Positions 1 to 6,960 of a DNA stretch of 15,940 nucleotides are shown here, piece by piece (the stretch's first letter is position 1; each line of letters begins with the position of its first letter). Made by a program: the position numbers and the translations under genes. The notes under the pieces were generated by a model. The model did not search any database, was not told the DNA's origin, and was given only the letters and a program-made list of their open reading frames with translations. Source of the DNA: an uncultured Prevotella sp. (GTDB taxonomy: Bacteria > Bacteroidota > Bacteroidia > Bacteroidales > Bacteroidaceae); contig CAKPZC010000052.1 of assembly GCA_934203355.1 (NCBI GenBank), forward strand, positions 1-15,940, in the 5' to 3' direction.

Positions 1-140
1 TGTCCGTTAACTTCCATCCATCGTAGATGGATTAACTTCTTCTTAACTTCCACTAACTCCAATTTTGACACACCCTCCCGTTGTGTTATCCTGGTATCAT
101 CTTCTTACCAATATCGATTTATAGACATATACAAAACGAA

Positions 141-174
141 GACGAGGAACCGGAATCACTTCCTGCCCCTCGTC
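141..174 (-). terminator. Strong hairpin in leftward leader, possible terminator or attenuator
   Basis: GACGAGG (141-147) pairs perfectly with CCTCGTC (168-174), and inner GGAA/TTCC can extend the stem. Read leftward, the hairpin is followed by a U-rich stretch (TTCGTTTTG), as in an intrinsic terminator; read rightward there is no T-run. It lies about 165-195 nt downstream of the leftward promoter element at 344-351 with no ORF between them, so it may end a short RNA or act as an attenuator in a leader. Confidence 0.45.
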
Positions 175-343
175 ATGTGTGTAATCCAGATATTAACTAA
201 CTCAATTATTAACCTATTGTTAACCTAAACAACAAACCTATTACTACTTACTAAATCTACTAAAACAAACTAAACTAATCTACTAAAAACAAATCTATAA
301 TCATTATTAACCTTCTAACTAATATTCGTTTCTTATTACATTG

Positions 344-351
344 CAAAGTTA
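344..351 (-). promoter_or_regulatory. Leftward Bacteroidetes-type -7 element
   Basis: On the minus strand this reads TAACTTTG followed by CA, an exact match to the Bacteroidetes -7 consensus TAnnTTTG. No clear -33 TTTG is seen at the usual spacing; instead that zone holds the palindrome CGACATGTCG (361-370) and, further upstream, ATGACACT twice (372-379 and 393-400, 21 bp apart, about two helical turns), which are candidate regulator sites. The target would lie to the left of the window. Confidence 0.5.
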
Positions 352-446
352 CAAACATTCCGACATGTCGTATGACACTATTCGTTCAATTAATGACACT
401 TTTGTATCACAAGACGAAAAAGAACGTTTTTTTACCTATTTTGTAA

Positions 447-474
447 CAAAAAACATACATAAATCTTGTGTTTT
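447..474 (-). terminator. Weak candidate terminator of the galactan operon
   Basis: In the minus sense, 20 bases after the GH2 stop codon, AAAACA and TGTTTT can pair around an AT-rich loop, followed by a run of T (TTTTTTG). The stem is only six A/T-rich pairs, so the call is weak; no better hairpin was seen between the GH2 stop and the leftward promoter. Confidence 0.3.
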
Positions 475-493
475 CTAAATAAATCCAACTTTC

Positions 494-2881
494 CTACTCC
501 ACAGTTATCGGCAATGTAGCATCGGGCAAGCCGTCGGCAGAAACGGTAAGTGTTGCGTTGCCACGGCGCAGAGCCTCAACAACAACAACGAGTTCGCCGC
601 TGAAGAGAGGCATCTCGGTAGAGTTGAACGCCACAAGCGATGTGGCATCGCCATTGCAGGCGGCACGGAACTTAGCTGCTCCCGACACATTGAACTTCAT
701 ATTGTTGGTTGCCGTAGGACACGGATTGCCGTCCTTGTCGACTACCGAAACTGTGACAAACGAGAGGTCCTCACCCTTCGACGAGATATTGCTGCGGTCG
801 GCTTTAAGCACAATGCGAGCAGGAGCACCTGCCGTGCGTATTATCTTCTCGCCCTTAGGAGTGCCATCGTAGTCGTAAGCCACAACCTTTATCTCACCTG
901 GCTCATACTTCACATTGTTCCAACGCAAGCGGTAGCGATCGAGACGGGTAGCGGGATTCTTCACTATCCTACCCTGACTCTTGCCATTAACAAACAGCTC
1001 TGCCGACGGCCATGAGGTGTAGCAGTAAACTGGAGTTGTCTCTCCCTCTCTGCCCGGGAATGTCCAATGGGGCAAGACATGAAGCGTTGCATCGTCCTTG
1101 CGCCAATGAGAACGATATAAGTAGTAGCGGTCCTTGGGCAATCCAGCAAGGTCGCAGATGCCGAAATAGCTTGAACGCGAAGGCCAATACTCATCATAGG
1201 GCGAAGGCTCACCAAGATAGTCGTAGCCAGTCCATACAAACTCGCCAATGGTGTAGTCGCGGTCGTCCTGCATACACCAATCATCATCGGGCAGGTTGCT
1301 CCACGGACAATATTCCACATCATAGCTTGAGCACTGTCCGTCGGCATAGGTCTTTGAGTCGGAAGTCTCAACGGGGAACTTATACACGCCACGCGAGCTT
1401 ACAGTAGAGGCTGTCTCCGAACCAAGAAGGAATCCCTTGGGCAACTGCTTGATATTTTTGTCGTACTTATGCACACGATAGTTGAAGCCCGGAACATCCA
1501 TCACCTGAGCAAAACCCGACTTCAAGGCATCCTCGGCACGATCCATACCCTGTGTCACGGGGCGTGTAGGGTCGAACTTATGGCAAAGGTCCTGCAAATG
1601 CTTCGAGATGTCTCTGCCCTCCTTGCTCCACTGCTCAGGAATCTCGTTGCCGATACTCCACATCACGATTGATGGATGGTTGCGGTGGTTGAGCACAAGA
1701 TTCTCGATATCCTTATCCGCCCACTCCTTGAAGTTAAGCGCATAGCCATTCTTGCATTTAGGATAAATCCACATGTCGAAGCTCTCTGCCATCACCATCA
1801 TACCCATAGAGTCGCACACCTCCATCTGCCAAGTTGAAGGCATGTTGTGAGCCGTGCGAATGGCATCGCAACCCATATCCTTCATTGTGCGAATCTGACG
1901 GATGAGCGCAGCCTTGTTTACTGCAGCACCAAGCGGACCGAGATCATGATGCAGACAAACACCCTTAATCTTGCGTGAAACTCCATTCAACTGAAAACCA
2001 TCATACTGAGCCACACGCACTGTGCGTATGCCCACCTTCTGCTGTGTCTGGTCTATAAGCTTGTTATTTCGATACAGACGTGTTACGAGCTTATATAAAT
2101 AAGGTGTCTCTGGCGACCAAAGCTGCGCATTGTCCACAGTAAGCTTCTTCACTACATTTCCCTGAGCGTCGAAGTCGCCATACTTAAACTGTGCCACTAC
2201 CTTGTCAGCGGCATCAACAAGTTGGTTTTCTATCGAAAGCGTCTTGTCTACATTATTTATATTAGTACAGATACTCACCTCAGCCTTGCCATCGCCTATC
2301 GACTCGGTGCGGAAATAGCAGCCCCAAGGATTGATTGTTGCAGCATCGGCATTGGTGACAAGCTGCACCGGACGGTAGAGACCACCGCCTGGATACCATC
2401 GAGAGCTCTCCTCGCGGTTGTTAAGGCTTACGCTTATCTCGTTCTTTCCTTTCTTCAGGTAAGGTGCAGCATCCACTCGGAAGGCATTGTAGCCATAAGC
2501 CCAATGTCCAGCAAGCTTACCGTTGATATACACATGAGGATCGGCCATGGCACCGTCGAACTCAAGAACGGCAGTCTTAGGCAACTTCTTCAAGTCAACC
2601 GTAGTCTTATAAAAACCACGTCCTATCCATGGCAGAGCACCCGAGCGTCCCGACTTCTCGGTCTTCTCGGTCTCACCATTCTGCTCGATGGCAACAAACT
2701 GCAAGTCCCATTTCTTGTCGAAGGGTCCGTTGATAGCCCAGTCGTGGGGAACGGTCACCGGTTTATAGTTTAGGCTGTCGCGCGAGAACTGCCATGATTT
2801 CAGATTCACTGTGCTGCGCTGAGCCGAGGCTGTAAGAGCCGATGTGGCAAGCGCAAGGGTTAGTAATGCTAATTTGTTCAT
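494..2881 (-). CDS. GH2 beta-galactosidase
   Basis: Last gene of the operon. The start chosen is ATG at 2881, giving 795 aa and a clean signal peptide (MNKLALLTLALATSALTASA, cleaved before Q). A GTG in frame at 2902, 1 bp after the upstream stop, would add seven polar residues and is less likely. Domain order fits glycoside hydrolase family 2: jelly-roll sugar-binding domain (about 25-180), Ig-like domain (about 185-290), TIM barrel (about 295-600), then DUF4982-like and a C-terminal Ig-like domain (about 620-795). The acid/base motif SIGNEIPEQ puts the catalytic Glu at 413, and GSETAS offers the nucleophile Glu at 489. In this locus it most likely removes terminal galactose from beta-1,4-galacto-oligosaccharides in the periplasm. 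GH2 also includes other exo-enzymes, so the substrate is inferred from the two GH53 neighbours. Confidence 0.88.
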   Translation of the reverse strand: MNKLALLTLALATSALTASAQRSTVNLKSWQFSRDSLNYKPVTVPHDWAINGPFDKKWDLQFVAIEQNGETEKTEKSGRSGALPWIGRGFYKTTVDLKKLPKTAVLEFDGAMADPHVYINGKLAGHWAYGYNAFRVDAAPYLKKGKNEISVSLNNREESSRWYPGGGLYRPVQLVTNADAATINPWGCYFRTESIGDGKAEVSICTNINNVDKTLSIENQLVDAADKVVAQFKYGDFDAQGNVVKKLTVDNAQLWSPETPYLYKLVTRLYRNNKLIDQTQQKVGIRTVRVAQYDGFQLNGVSRKIKGVCLHHDLGPLGAAVNKAALIRQIRTMKDMGCDAIRTAHNMPSTWQMEVCDSMGMMVMAESFDMWIYPKCKNGYALNFKEWADKDIENLVLNHRNHPSIVMWSIGNEIPEQWSKEGRDISKHLQDLCHKFDPTRPVTQGMDRAEDALKSGFAQVMDVPGFNYRVHKYDKNIKQLPKGFLLGSETASTVSSRGVYKFPVETSDSKTYADGQCSSYDVEYCPWSNLPDDDWCMQDDRDYTIGEFVWTGYDYLGEPSPYDEYWPSRSSYFGICDLAGLPKDRYYLYRSHWRKDDATLHVLPHWTFPGREGETTPVYCYTSWPSAELFVNGKSQGRIVKNPATRLDRYRLRWNNVKYEPGEIKVVAYDYDGTPKGEKIIRTAGAPARIVLKADRSNISSKGEDLSFVTVSVVDKDGNPCPTATNNMKFNVSGAAKFRAACNGDATSLVAFNSTEMPLFSGELVVVVEALRRGNATLTVSADGLPDATLPITVE

Positions 2882-2903
2882 ATTCAGATTGTTGTTTATC
2901 ACA

Positions 2904-4010
2904 TTAATAATTGTTATCGCTTCGATAGTCGGCGAAGTTTTTCATTGCCTTCACTACCTTTCCAGTGTGGTTGTTGAATAGACCACGATTTATCCAACTA
3001 CCTATTACTTTCTTTCCACTTTCGTTTTCTTCAGGAAACCACCAGTAGAGTCCCGTCACTTTAGGATGCTTCTTGAGCATATCCACAAGTTCCTTAGTGA
3101 ATTGCGCCTGACCATCTTCCGATATAGGATACAGGTCGGAGTGTTCGTCCTTTGACTTTGCCCATCTGTCGTTGTCGTGAGAGTAATAGAACGCAGTCTC
3201 TACAATCATAATATCCTTCTTAGGAAAATCAACAGCGAGAGAGTCGAGTGTTCGTGAGAGGTTGGGTATGTCCTTGTGCCACATAGGATAGTAGGACAGA
3301 CCTATGATGTCGTAGTCGACATTATGGTTGCGCAAGCGCATATAGTAGTTCTTTGTTGCATCCCAATCGCCCGCATGTTCTGTGTGTATGATGATGCGTG
3401 CATTTGGGCACACCTCACGACACGCACGCACACCACTCTTCAGCAAATCGGTCAGCACATCCCAGTTCTTTTCGTCAAAGGGGTCGGTCTTGGCTGTAGG
3501 CCAAAGCATTCCGAAAGTAATCTCATTGCCCACTTGTATCAAGTCGGGAGCACAACCATTCTTCTTCAGATGTCTCAGGGCACATGCTGTATGCTCATAA
3601 ACAGAATCACAGAGTTGTACTGGTGAGCATTTCATCCACGCTTTTGGAGTGAACTGCTTGCCAGGGTCGGCCCAAGTGTCGGAATAGTGAAAGTCGAGCA
3701 TAAGATTCATGCCTGCTTTCTTAATCTGCTTGCAGAGCGGAGTGATATAGTTGAGGTCTTGACAAACACCCTCGTCCTTATTTTCTGTCGGAGCGTCTGC
3801 GGGATTCACAAAGAGGCGCACACGAGCCGCATTCCATTTATTGTCTTTTGCTATCTTAAGCATTGGACGGACTTTGCCGTTAGCGTCAATGAATTTTGTC
3901 CCTGCCTTTTCGTAAGTTGGAAGAAGGGAGATGTCGCCGCCAAGCAGACGAGTCTGGGCATTAGTTGTCGAGAATGACAATAGGAGTAAAAATGAGAGAA
4001 TAAACTTCAT
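2904..4010 (-). CDS. GH53 arabinogalactan endo-beta-1,4-galactanase, periplasmic type
   Basis: 368 aa, normal length for glycoside hydrolase family 53, which cuts internal beta-1,4-galactosyl bonds of pectic (type I) galactan. Seen directly: signal peptide MKFILSFLLLLSFSTTNA cut before Q, with no lipobox; the family motif DFHYSDTWADPGKQ (106-119); acid/base Glu163 in QVGNEITFGMLWP; nucleophile Glu271 in IMIVETAFYY. Trp-rich C-terminal motif GLYWWFPEEN. It is the second GH53 in the operon, 77 bp after the first, and its stop lies just before the GH2 gene. Because it lacks a lipoprotein cysteine it probably works free in the periplasm on imported oligosaccharides, unlike its lipoprotein neighbour. 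The two differ through most of their length outside the catalytic motifs, so duplication is old or the second copy was acquired separately. Confidence 0.92.
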   Translation of the reverse strand: MKFILSFLLLLSFSTTNAQTRLLGGDISLLPTYEKAGTKFIDANGKVRPMLKIAKDNKWNAARVRLFVNPADAPTENKDEGVCQDLNYITPLCKQIKKAGMNLMLDFHYSDTWADPGKQFTPKAWMKCSPVQLCDSVYEHTACALRHLKKNGCAPDLIQVGNEITFGMLWPTAKTDPFDEKNWDVLTDLLKSGVRACREVCPNARIIIHTEHAGDWDATKNYYMRLRNHNVDYDIIGLSYYPMWHKDIPNLSRTLDSLAVDFPKKDIMIVETAFYYSHDNDRWAKSKDEHSDLYPISEDGQAQFTKELVDMLKKHPKVTGLYWWFPEENESGKKVIGSWINRGLFNNHTGKVVKAMKNFADYRSDNNY

Positions 4011-4036
4011 TGCTTTATTTATTTAAATAATATGTA

Positions 4037-4066
4037 GGCGGCCACGGCATCACTGTCGCAGCCACC
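4037..4066 (-). repeat. GC-rich hairpin between the two GH53 genes
   Basis: GGCGGC (4037-4042) can pair with GCCACC (4061-4066) with one G-T wobble, in the minus-strand transcript GGTGGC...GCCGCC, closing a loop of 18 nt. It is a GC-rich island in an otherwise AT-rich 77-bp spacer. It could stabilise or separate segments of the operon mRNA. There is no T-run after it, so it is not a terminator. Confidence 0.3.
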
Positions 4067-4087
4067 AATAGTAACTAATATTTCCTT

Positions 4088-5143
4088 CTATTTCTTTTCA
4101 TTGCTGCCGAACGCGTTCAATACTGAAGTAGGTTTGCCGTTAGAGTCGAACGCTCCCTTGTTGTAGCCGTTCCATCCTCCGTAGCATTCCGGTTCCCAGT
4201 AGAAGATGCCAAGACACTCTGTCTTAGCCTTGCATCCGTCCACCATTTTCTGCATCATTGCATTAGCATTATCTGAGTCCCAAGACATACCAATCTCGCA
4301 AATCATCACCTTAGTATTATAGCGTGAGGCGAGAGTAGAGATATTGGCAAGGCAATCGTCGGTCACCTTCTGCCAATCGTTGTCCTCTGGATAGAGCGAC
4401 ATTCCTATCACATCCCACTTGGCTCCAGCAGCCTTCAATCCGTCGAACATCCAGGTGTAAGCGCCAAGCTCATTGCCCTTGTCGATGTGGATGATGCACT
4501 GAGCTTCGGGGTAAACCGACTTGGCTGCATCATAGCCGGCATTGTTGAGGGCAGCATAATTGTCAAACTTATCGTTGCTTACAAGACCGAGCGGCCAAAG
4601 CATACCCACACGTGTCTCGTTGCCTATCTGAATCCACTCCACGTCGATACCATTGTCCTTAAGATACTTGAGCACATCCTTAGTATGGTCAGCCACGGCT
4701 GTCTTCATCTTCTCAAGGTCGTCCTTATAGTCGTTCCAAGCGGCAGGAATTGTCTGCTGACCTGGGTCAGCCCAAGAGTCGGAGTAGTGGAAGTCTATCA
4801 TGACACGCTCACCAAGGTTCTTCGCACGCCATGCCTTAGCAAGCACATCCTTCTTGTTGCACCATCCGTCGGCAGGGTCAACCCAAACACGAAGGCGGAT
4901 AGAGTTGACACCGAGGTCGCGCAACAGCGTCATGCAGTCTTGCTCCGAACCCTTGGCATTGTAGATCTTCTTGCCAGAAGCCTCCATCTGAGTGAGCCAG
5001 CTCACATCGGCACCCTTGGCAAAACCAGTCATGTCGTAGGTTGGTTCTGTCTGTGGAATAGTATCGTTGTCGTCGCTGCACGAAGAGAACGTGAAAAACG
5101 CGAGAGCAGCGAAGAGAAGCGGTTTAAGGAATGATTTCTTCAT
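4088..5143 (-). CDS. GH53 endo-beta-1,4-galactanase, surface lipoprotein
   Basis: 351 aa family 53 endo-galactanase. The N-terminus has a lipoprotein signal (MKKSFLKPLLFAALAFFTFSSC, lipid-bearing Cys22), followed by SDDND, an acidic motif of the kind known as the lipoprotein export signal to the cell surface in Bacteroidetes. Catalytic parts are all present: FHYSDSWADPGQQ (118-130), acid/base Glu176 in IQIGNETRVGMLWP, nucleophile Glu283 in VMICEIGMSWD, and the C-terminal IFYWEPECYGGWNGY. It is the first hydrolase gene of the operon, 268 bp after the SusE-like gene. The inferred job is the first cut of extracellular galactan to make oligosaccharides for SusC/SusD. The wide spacer before it, with a 22-bp repeat array, may hold an internal control site. 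Confidence 0.93.
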   Translation of the reverse strand: MKKSFLKPLLFAALAFFTFSSCSDDNDTIPQTEPTYDMTGFAKGADVSWLTQMEASGKKIYNAKGSEQDCMTLLRDLGVNSIRLRVWVDPADGWCNKKDVLAKAWRAKNLGERVMIDFHYSDSWADPGQQTIPAAWNDYKDDLEKMKTAVADHTKDVLKYLKDNGIDVEWIQIGNETRVGMLWPLGLVSNDKFDNYAALNNAGYDAAKSVYPEAQCIIHIDKGNELGAYTWMFDGLKAAGAKWDVIGMSLYPEDNDWQKVTDDCLANISTLASRYNTKVMICEIGMSWDSDNANAMMQKMVDGCKAKTECLGIFYWEPECYGGWNGYNKGAFDSNGKPTSVLNAFGSNEKK

Positions 5144-5171
5144 AATTCATAAGGTATAAGCCCCACTCCAC

Positions 5172-5192
5172 CCCTCCCCCTTACAGAGAGGG
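5172..5192. repeat. Small C-rich/G-rich inverted repeat upstream of GH53
   Basis: CCCTC (5172-5176) and GAGGG (5188-5192) can pair around 11 nt. In the minus-strand transcript the region is rich in G and A and lies about 30-50 nt before the GH53 start. Short C-rich spacers of this kind are common between Bacteroidales genes; function unknown. Confidence 0.25.
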
Positions 5193-5281
5193 AATGAAGT
5201 AATGAGCGTTTTTTGTCGTTTTGTTTTTTCTTTTTTTTATTATTATTCAGAGCTTGTCCACCGTACTTTACTTGATGAAAA

Positions 5282-5363
5282 ACGATAACGTATTCATAAG
5301 CCAACGATAACGTATTCATTGCCCAACGATAACGTATTCATTGGCAGATGATAACGTATTCAT
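5282..5363. repeat. 22-bp tandem array, four units, TAACGTATTCAT core
   Basis: Four copies of a 16-bp core, A(C/T)GATAACGTATTCAT, start at 5282, 5304, 5326 and 5348, so the period is exactly 22 bp. The first three cores are identical; the fourth has one change (ATGATA). The 6-bp spacers differ (AAGCCA, TGCCCA, TGGCAG). The array lies between the SusE-like gene and the first GH53 gene. The same core with the same period recurs at 11918-11973 upstream of susC. A 22-bp pitch puts every copy on the same face of the helix, as for a protein-binding array, but a dispersed genomic repeat is also possible. Confidence 0.9.
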
Positions 5364-5411
5364 AAATCAGGTAGGTTATTACGGTTGAAACTGTTGATTT
5401 TATTGAAGTTA

Positions 5412-6815
5412 TTATTTCACCACGCTGTAGCTCCATTTCAAAGTCTTCAGGTCGACTGTAACTGTCACGGTCTCGCCCGCCTTTACTCCATCATCAAACC
5501 AAATGTTCCATGCTCCAGCATCAGAAGACAGAGTGAAGAGGTCGCTCGGATCAGAACCATATACTACAGAGTTCTCGCGGTCGACAATTTTGAAGTTCTC
5601 CCAGTCGGCAGTCAGAGTATATGTTCCGCTGTAGGTTGTGTCGCCTGTCTTTGCGAGATGTGCGAGGTCGATAGATACGTCGTCAGTGTTCACCATGAAG
5701 AGCTCAGCAGGATATTTTGTCTCTGGCTTATCGGTAGCTGTGAAGTCAACCTTACCCTCAACCACTGAGTAAGTCAGGTATCCGCTGCCATCGGCAGCCA
5801 CAATTACAGTATATGTGCCAGCCTTGGCGATGTTGATGCCAGTAGAGGCAGAAGCCTGCGAGAGTTTTCCGTCAGCTGCGGCAAAATGCAGAGTTTTCTC
5901 CTCGGCATAGTCGGTGCGTGTTGTCTTGTTGTACTCCTTGCCGTCGGCATCTATGGTCACTTTCTCGTTGTCGGCTGTGGTAGTGATGTAGTAGCCCCAC
6001 TGCTGACGCTTAGAATAGTAGGTCATGTCGTTGCCGTTGGCACGAATCTGCGAGAGCAGAGTTGCTGTCCATTCCATCTCCTTGGTGTCAACCTTCACAA
6101 ACCAAGCACCACTGCCATCAGCAAACCAGCAGTTCCAAGCATCGCTTGCGTTTGAAATCTCGAAAGCATGACCATCAACAGCATAGTTGCCCCAGGTGTC
6201 GCCAGAATATTCATAGAACCAACAGTTGAGCCAAGCCGTTGCGTTCATGTAGCCTGTATATACTCCGTCAGCCTCGGGCGAGTGCAGATAGGCAATAGTA
6301 TCGGTCTTGTTGGAAGCAAGCACAGCAAGTTTAGTCATATCAACGAAGTAGGGTGTGACAGACACACGGCACACATTACTATAATGTGGCTCCATGTTGT
6401 CGCCCTCCATCGACTTGATGCGGAAGTAAAGTTGTCCTGCCACGTTCACCTGCAAACCAAGAGCTTTGGCGAGCGTGTTAAGTTCGGTGCCTGTATAGGC
6501 TTTCGAGAGCGAGGTCACGGCGGTGGATGTTGCCCCTGAGAAGTTCTCCGAGGCAGAAGCCTCAACATAGGTTTTTAGTAAATTACTGGGCACGGGGTTG
6601 TTCTCGTCGCTTGAGAGCAGCGTCGGGTTCTTCCATGCGAGCTGCATCACCACCTTAGCACGCTGACTGATATCGAGCTTCACCTCGGATGTTGTGCTTA
6701 TGAGTTCCGACGGCGCCATGCCGTCAACGTAGATTGTGTCGCCGTCGTTATTGCAGCTTGCAAAGAACAACACTACACAAAGATACAAAAATATATGATT
6801 AAATATCTTGTTCAT
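5412..6815 (-). CDS. SusE/SusF-like surface glycan-binding lipoprotein
   Basis: 467-aa lipoprotein: the signal sequence ends in LFFASC with Cys21, followed by NNDGD, an acidic surface-export signal. Residues about 30-155 look like the SusE N-terminal immunoglobulin-like domain (a typical APSELIST...VVMQLAWKNP pattern). The rest is beta-rich with paired tryptophan motifs that repeat, SDAWNCWFADG...KEMEWTA in the middle and AGAWNIWFDDG...KTLKWSYS at the C-terminus, which points to two or more related carbohydrate-binding modules. In PULs the gene after susD usually encodes such a surface glycan-binding protein, which holds polysaccharide at the cell surface next to SusC/SusD and the surface hydrolase. 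Galactan is the inferred ligand from gene context only. No catalytic motif is seen. Confidence 0.85.
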   Translation of the reverse strand: MNKIFNHIFLYLCVVLFFASCNNDGDTIYVDGMAPSELISTTSEVKLDISQRAKVVMQLAWKNPTLLSSDENNPVPSNLLKTYVEASASENFSGATSTAVTSLSKAYTGTELNTLAKALGLQVNVAGQLYFRIKSMEGDNMEPHYSNVCRVSVTPYFVDMTKLAVLASNKTDTIAYLHSPEADGVYTGYMNATAWLNCWFYEYSGDTWGNYAVDGHAFEISNASDAWNCWFADGSGAWFVKVDTKEMEWTATLLSQIRANGNDMTYYSKRQQWGYYITTTADNEKVTIDADGKEYNKTTRTDYAEEKTLHFAAADGKLSQASASTGINIAKAGTYTVIVAADGSGYLTYSVVEGKVDFTATDKPETKYPAELFMVNTDDVSIDLAHLAKTGDTTYSGTYTLTADWENFKIVDRENSVVYGSDPSDLFTLSSDAGAWNIWFDDGVKAGETVTVTVDLKTLKWSYSVVK

Positions 6816-6871
6816 AATTTAATGAATATTAAAAATGCATATAAACGTTTACATCTATATAAAATTCCTCA

Positions 6872-6959
6872 TCAACTCGTCAACTTATCAACCTATCAAC
6901 TTGTCAACTCGTCAATTTATCAACTTATCAATCTGTTAACTTGTCAACTCGTAAACTCC
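6872..6959. repeat. 8-bp microsatellite between SusD and SusE-like genes
   Basis: Eleven contiguous 8-bp units variable around TCAACTTG (TCAACTCG, TCAACTTA, TCAACCTA and so on) fill 6872-6959, ending one base short of the susD stop codon. Units differ mostly at positions 5-8, so the array has drifted. Such TCAACTTG-type spacers are common in Bacteroidales genomes. It forms most of the 145-bp spacer; copy-number change would alter spacing but no codons. Confidence 0.9.
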
Positions 6960-6960
6960 C

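Larger units (their letters stand above)
1..493. other. Noncoding region left of the galactan operon
   Basis: No convincing protein-coding frame is seen in these 493 bases. The stretch is AT-rich. It holds, from right to left, a weak terminator-like hairpin just after the GH2 gene, a pair of ATGACACT direct repeats, the palindrome CGACATGTCG (361-370), a leftward TAACTTTG promoter element, an AT-rich leader containing the direct repeat AATCTACTAAAA (254-265 and 277-288), a strong hairpin (141-174) and a small perfect hairpin ATCCATC-GTA-GATGGAT (16-32) set among TTAACTTC repeats. It resembles the leader of a gene lying to the left of the window and read leftward; that gene is not visible. Confidence 0.6.

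Noticed and set aside
5272..5411. Internal -7 promoter for GH53
   Set aside because: No TAnnTTTG match on the minus strand was found in the 5144-5411 spacer, so an internal promoter rests only on the repeat array.
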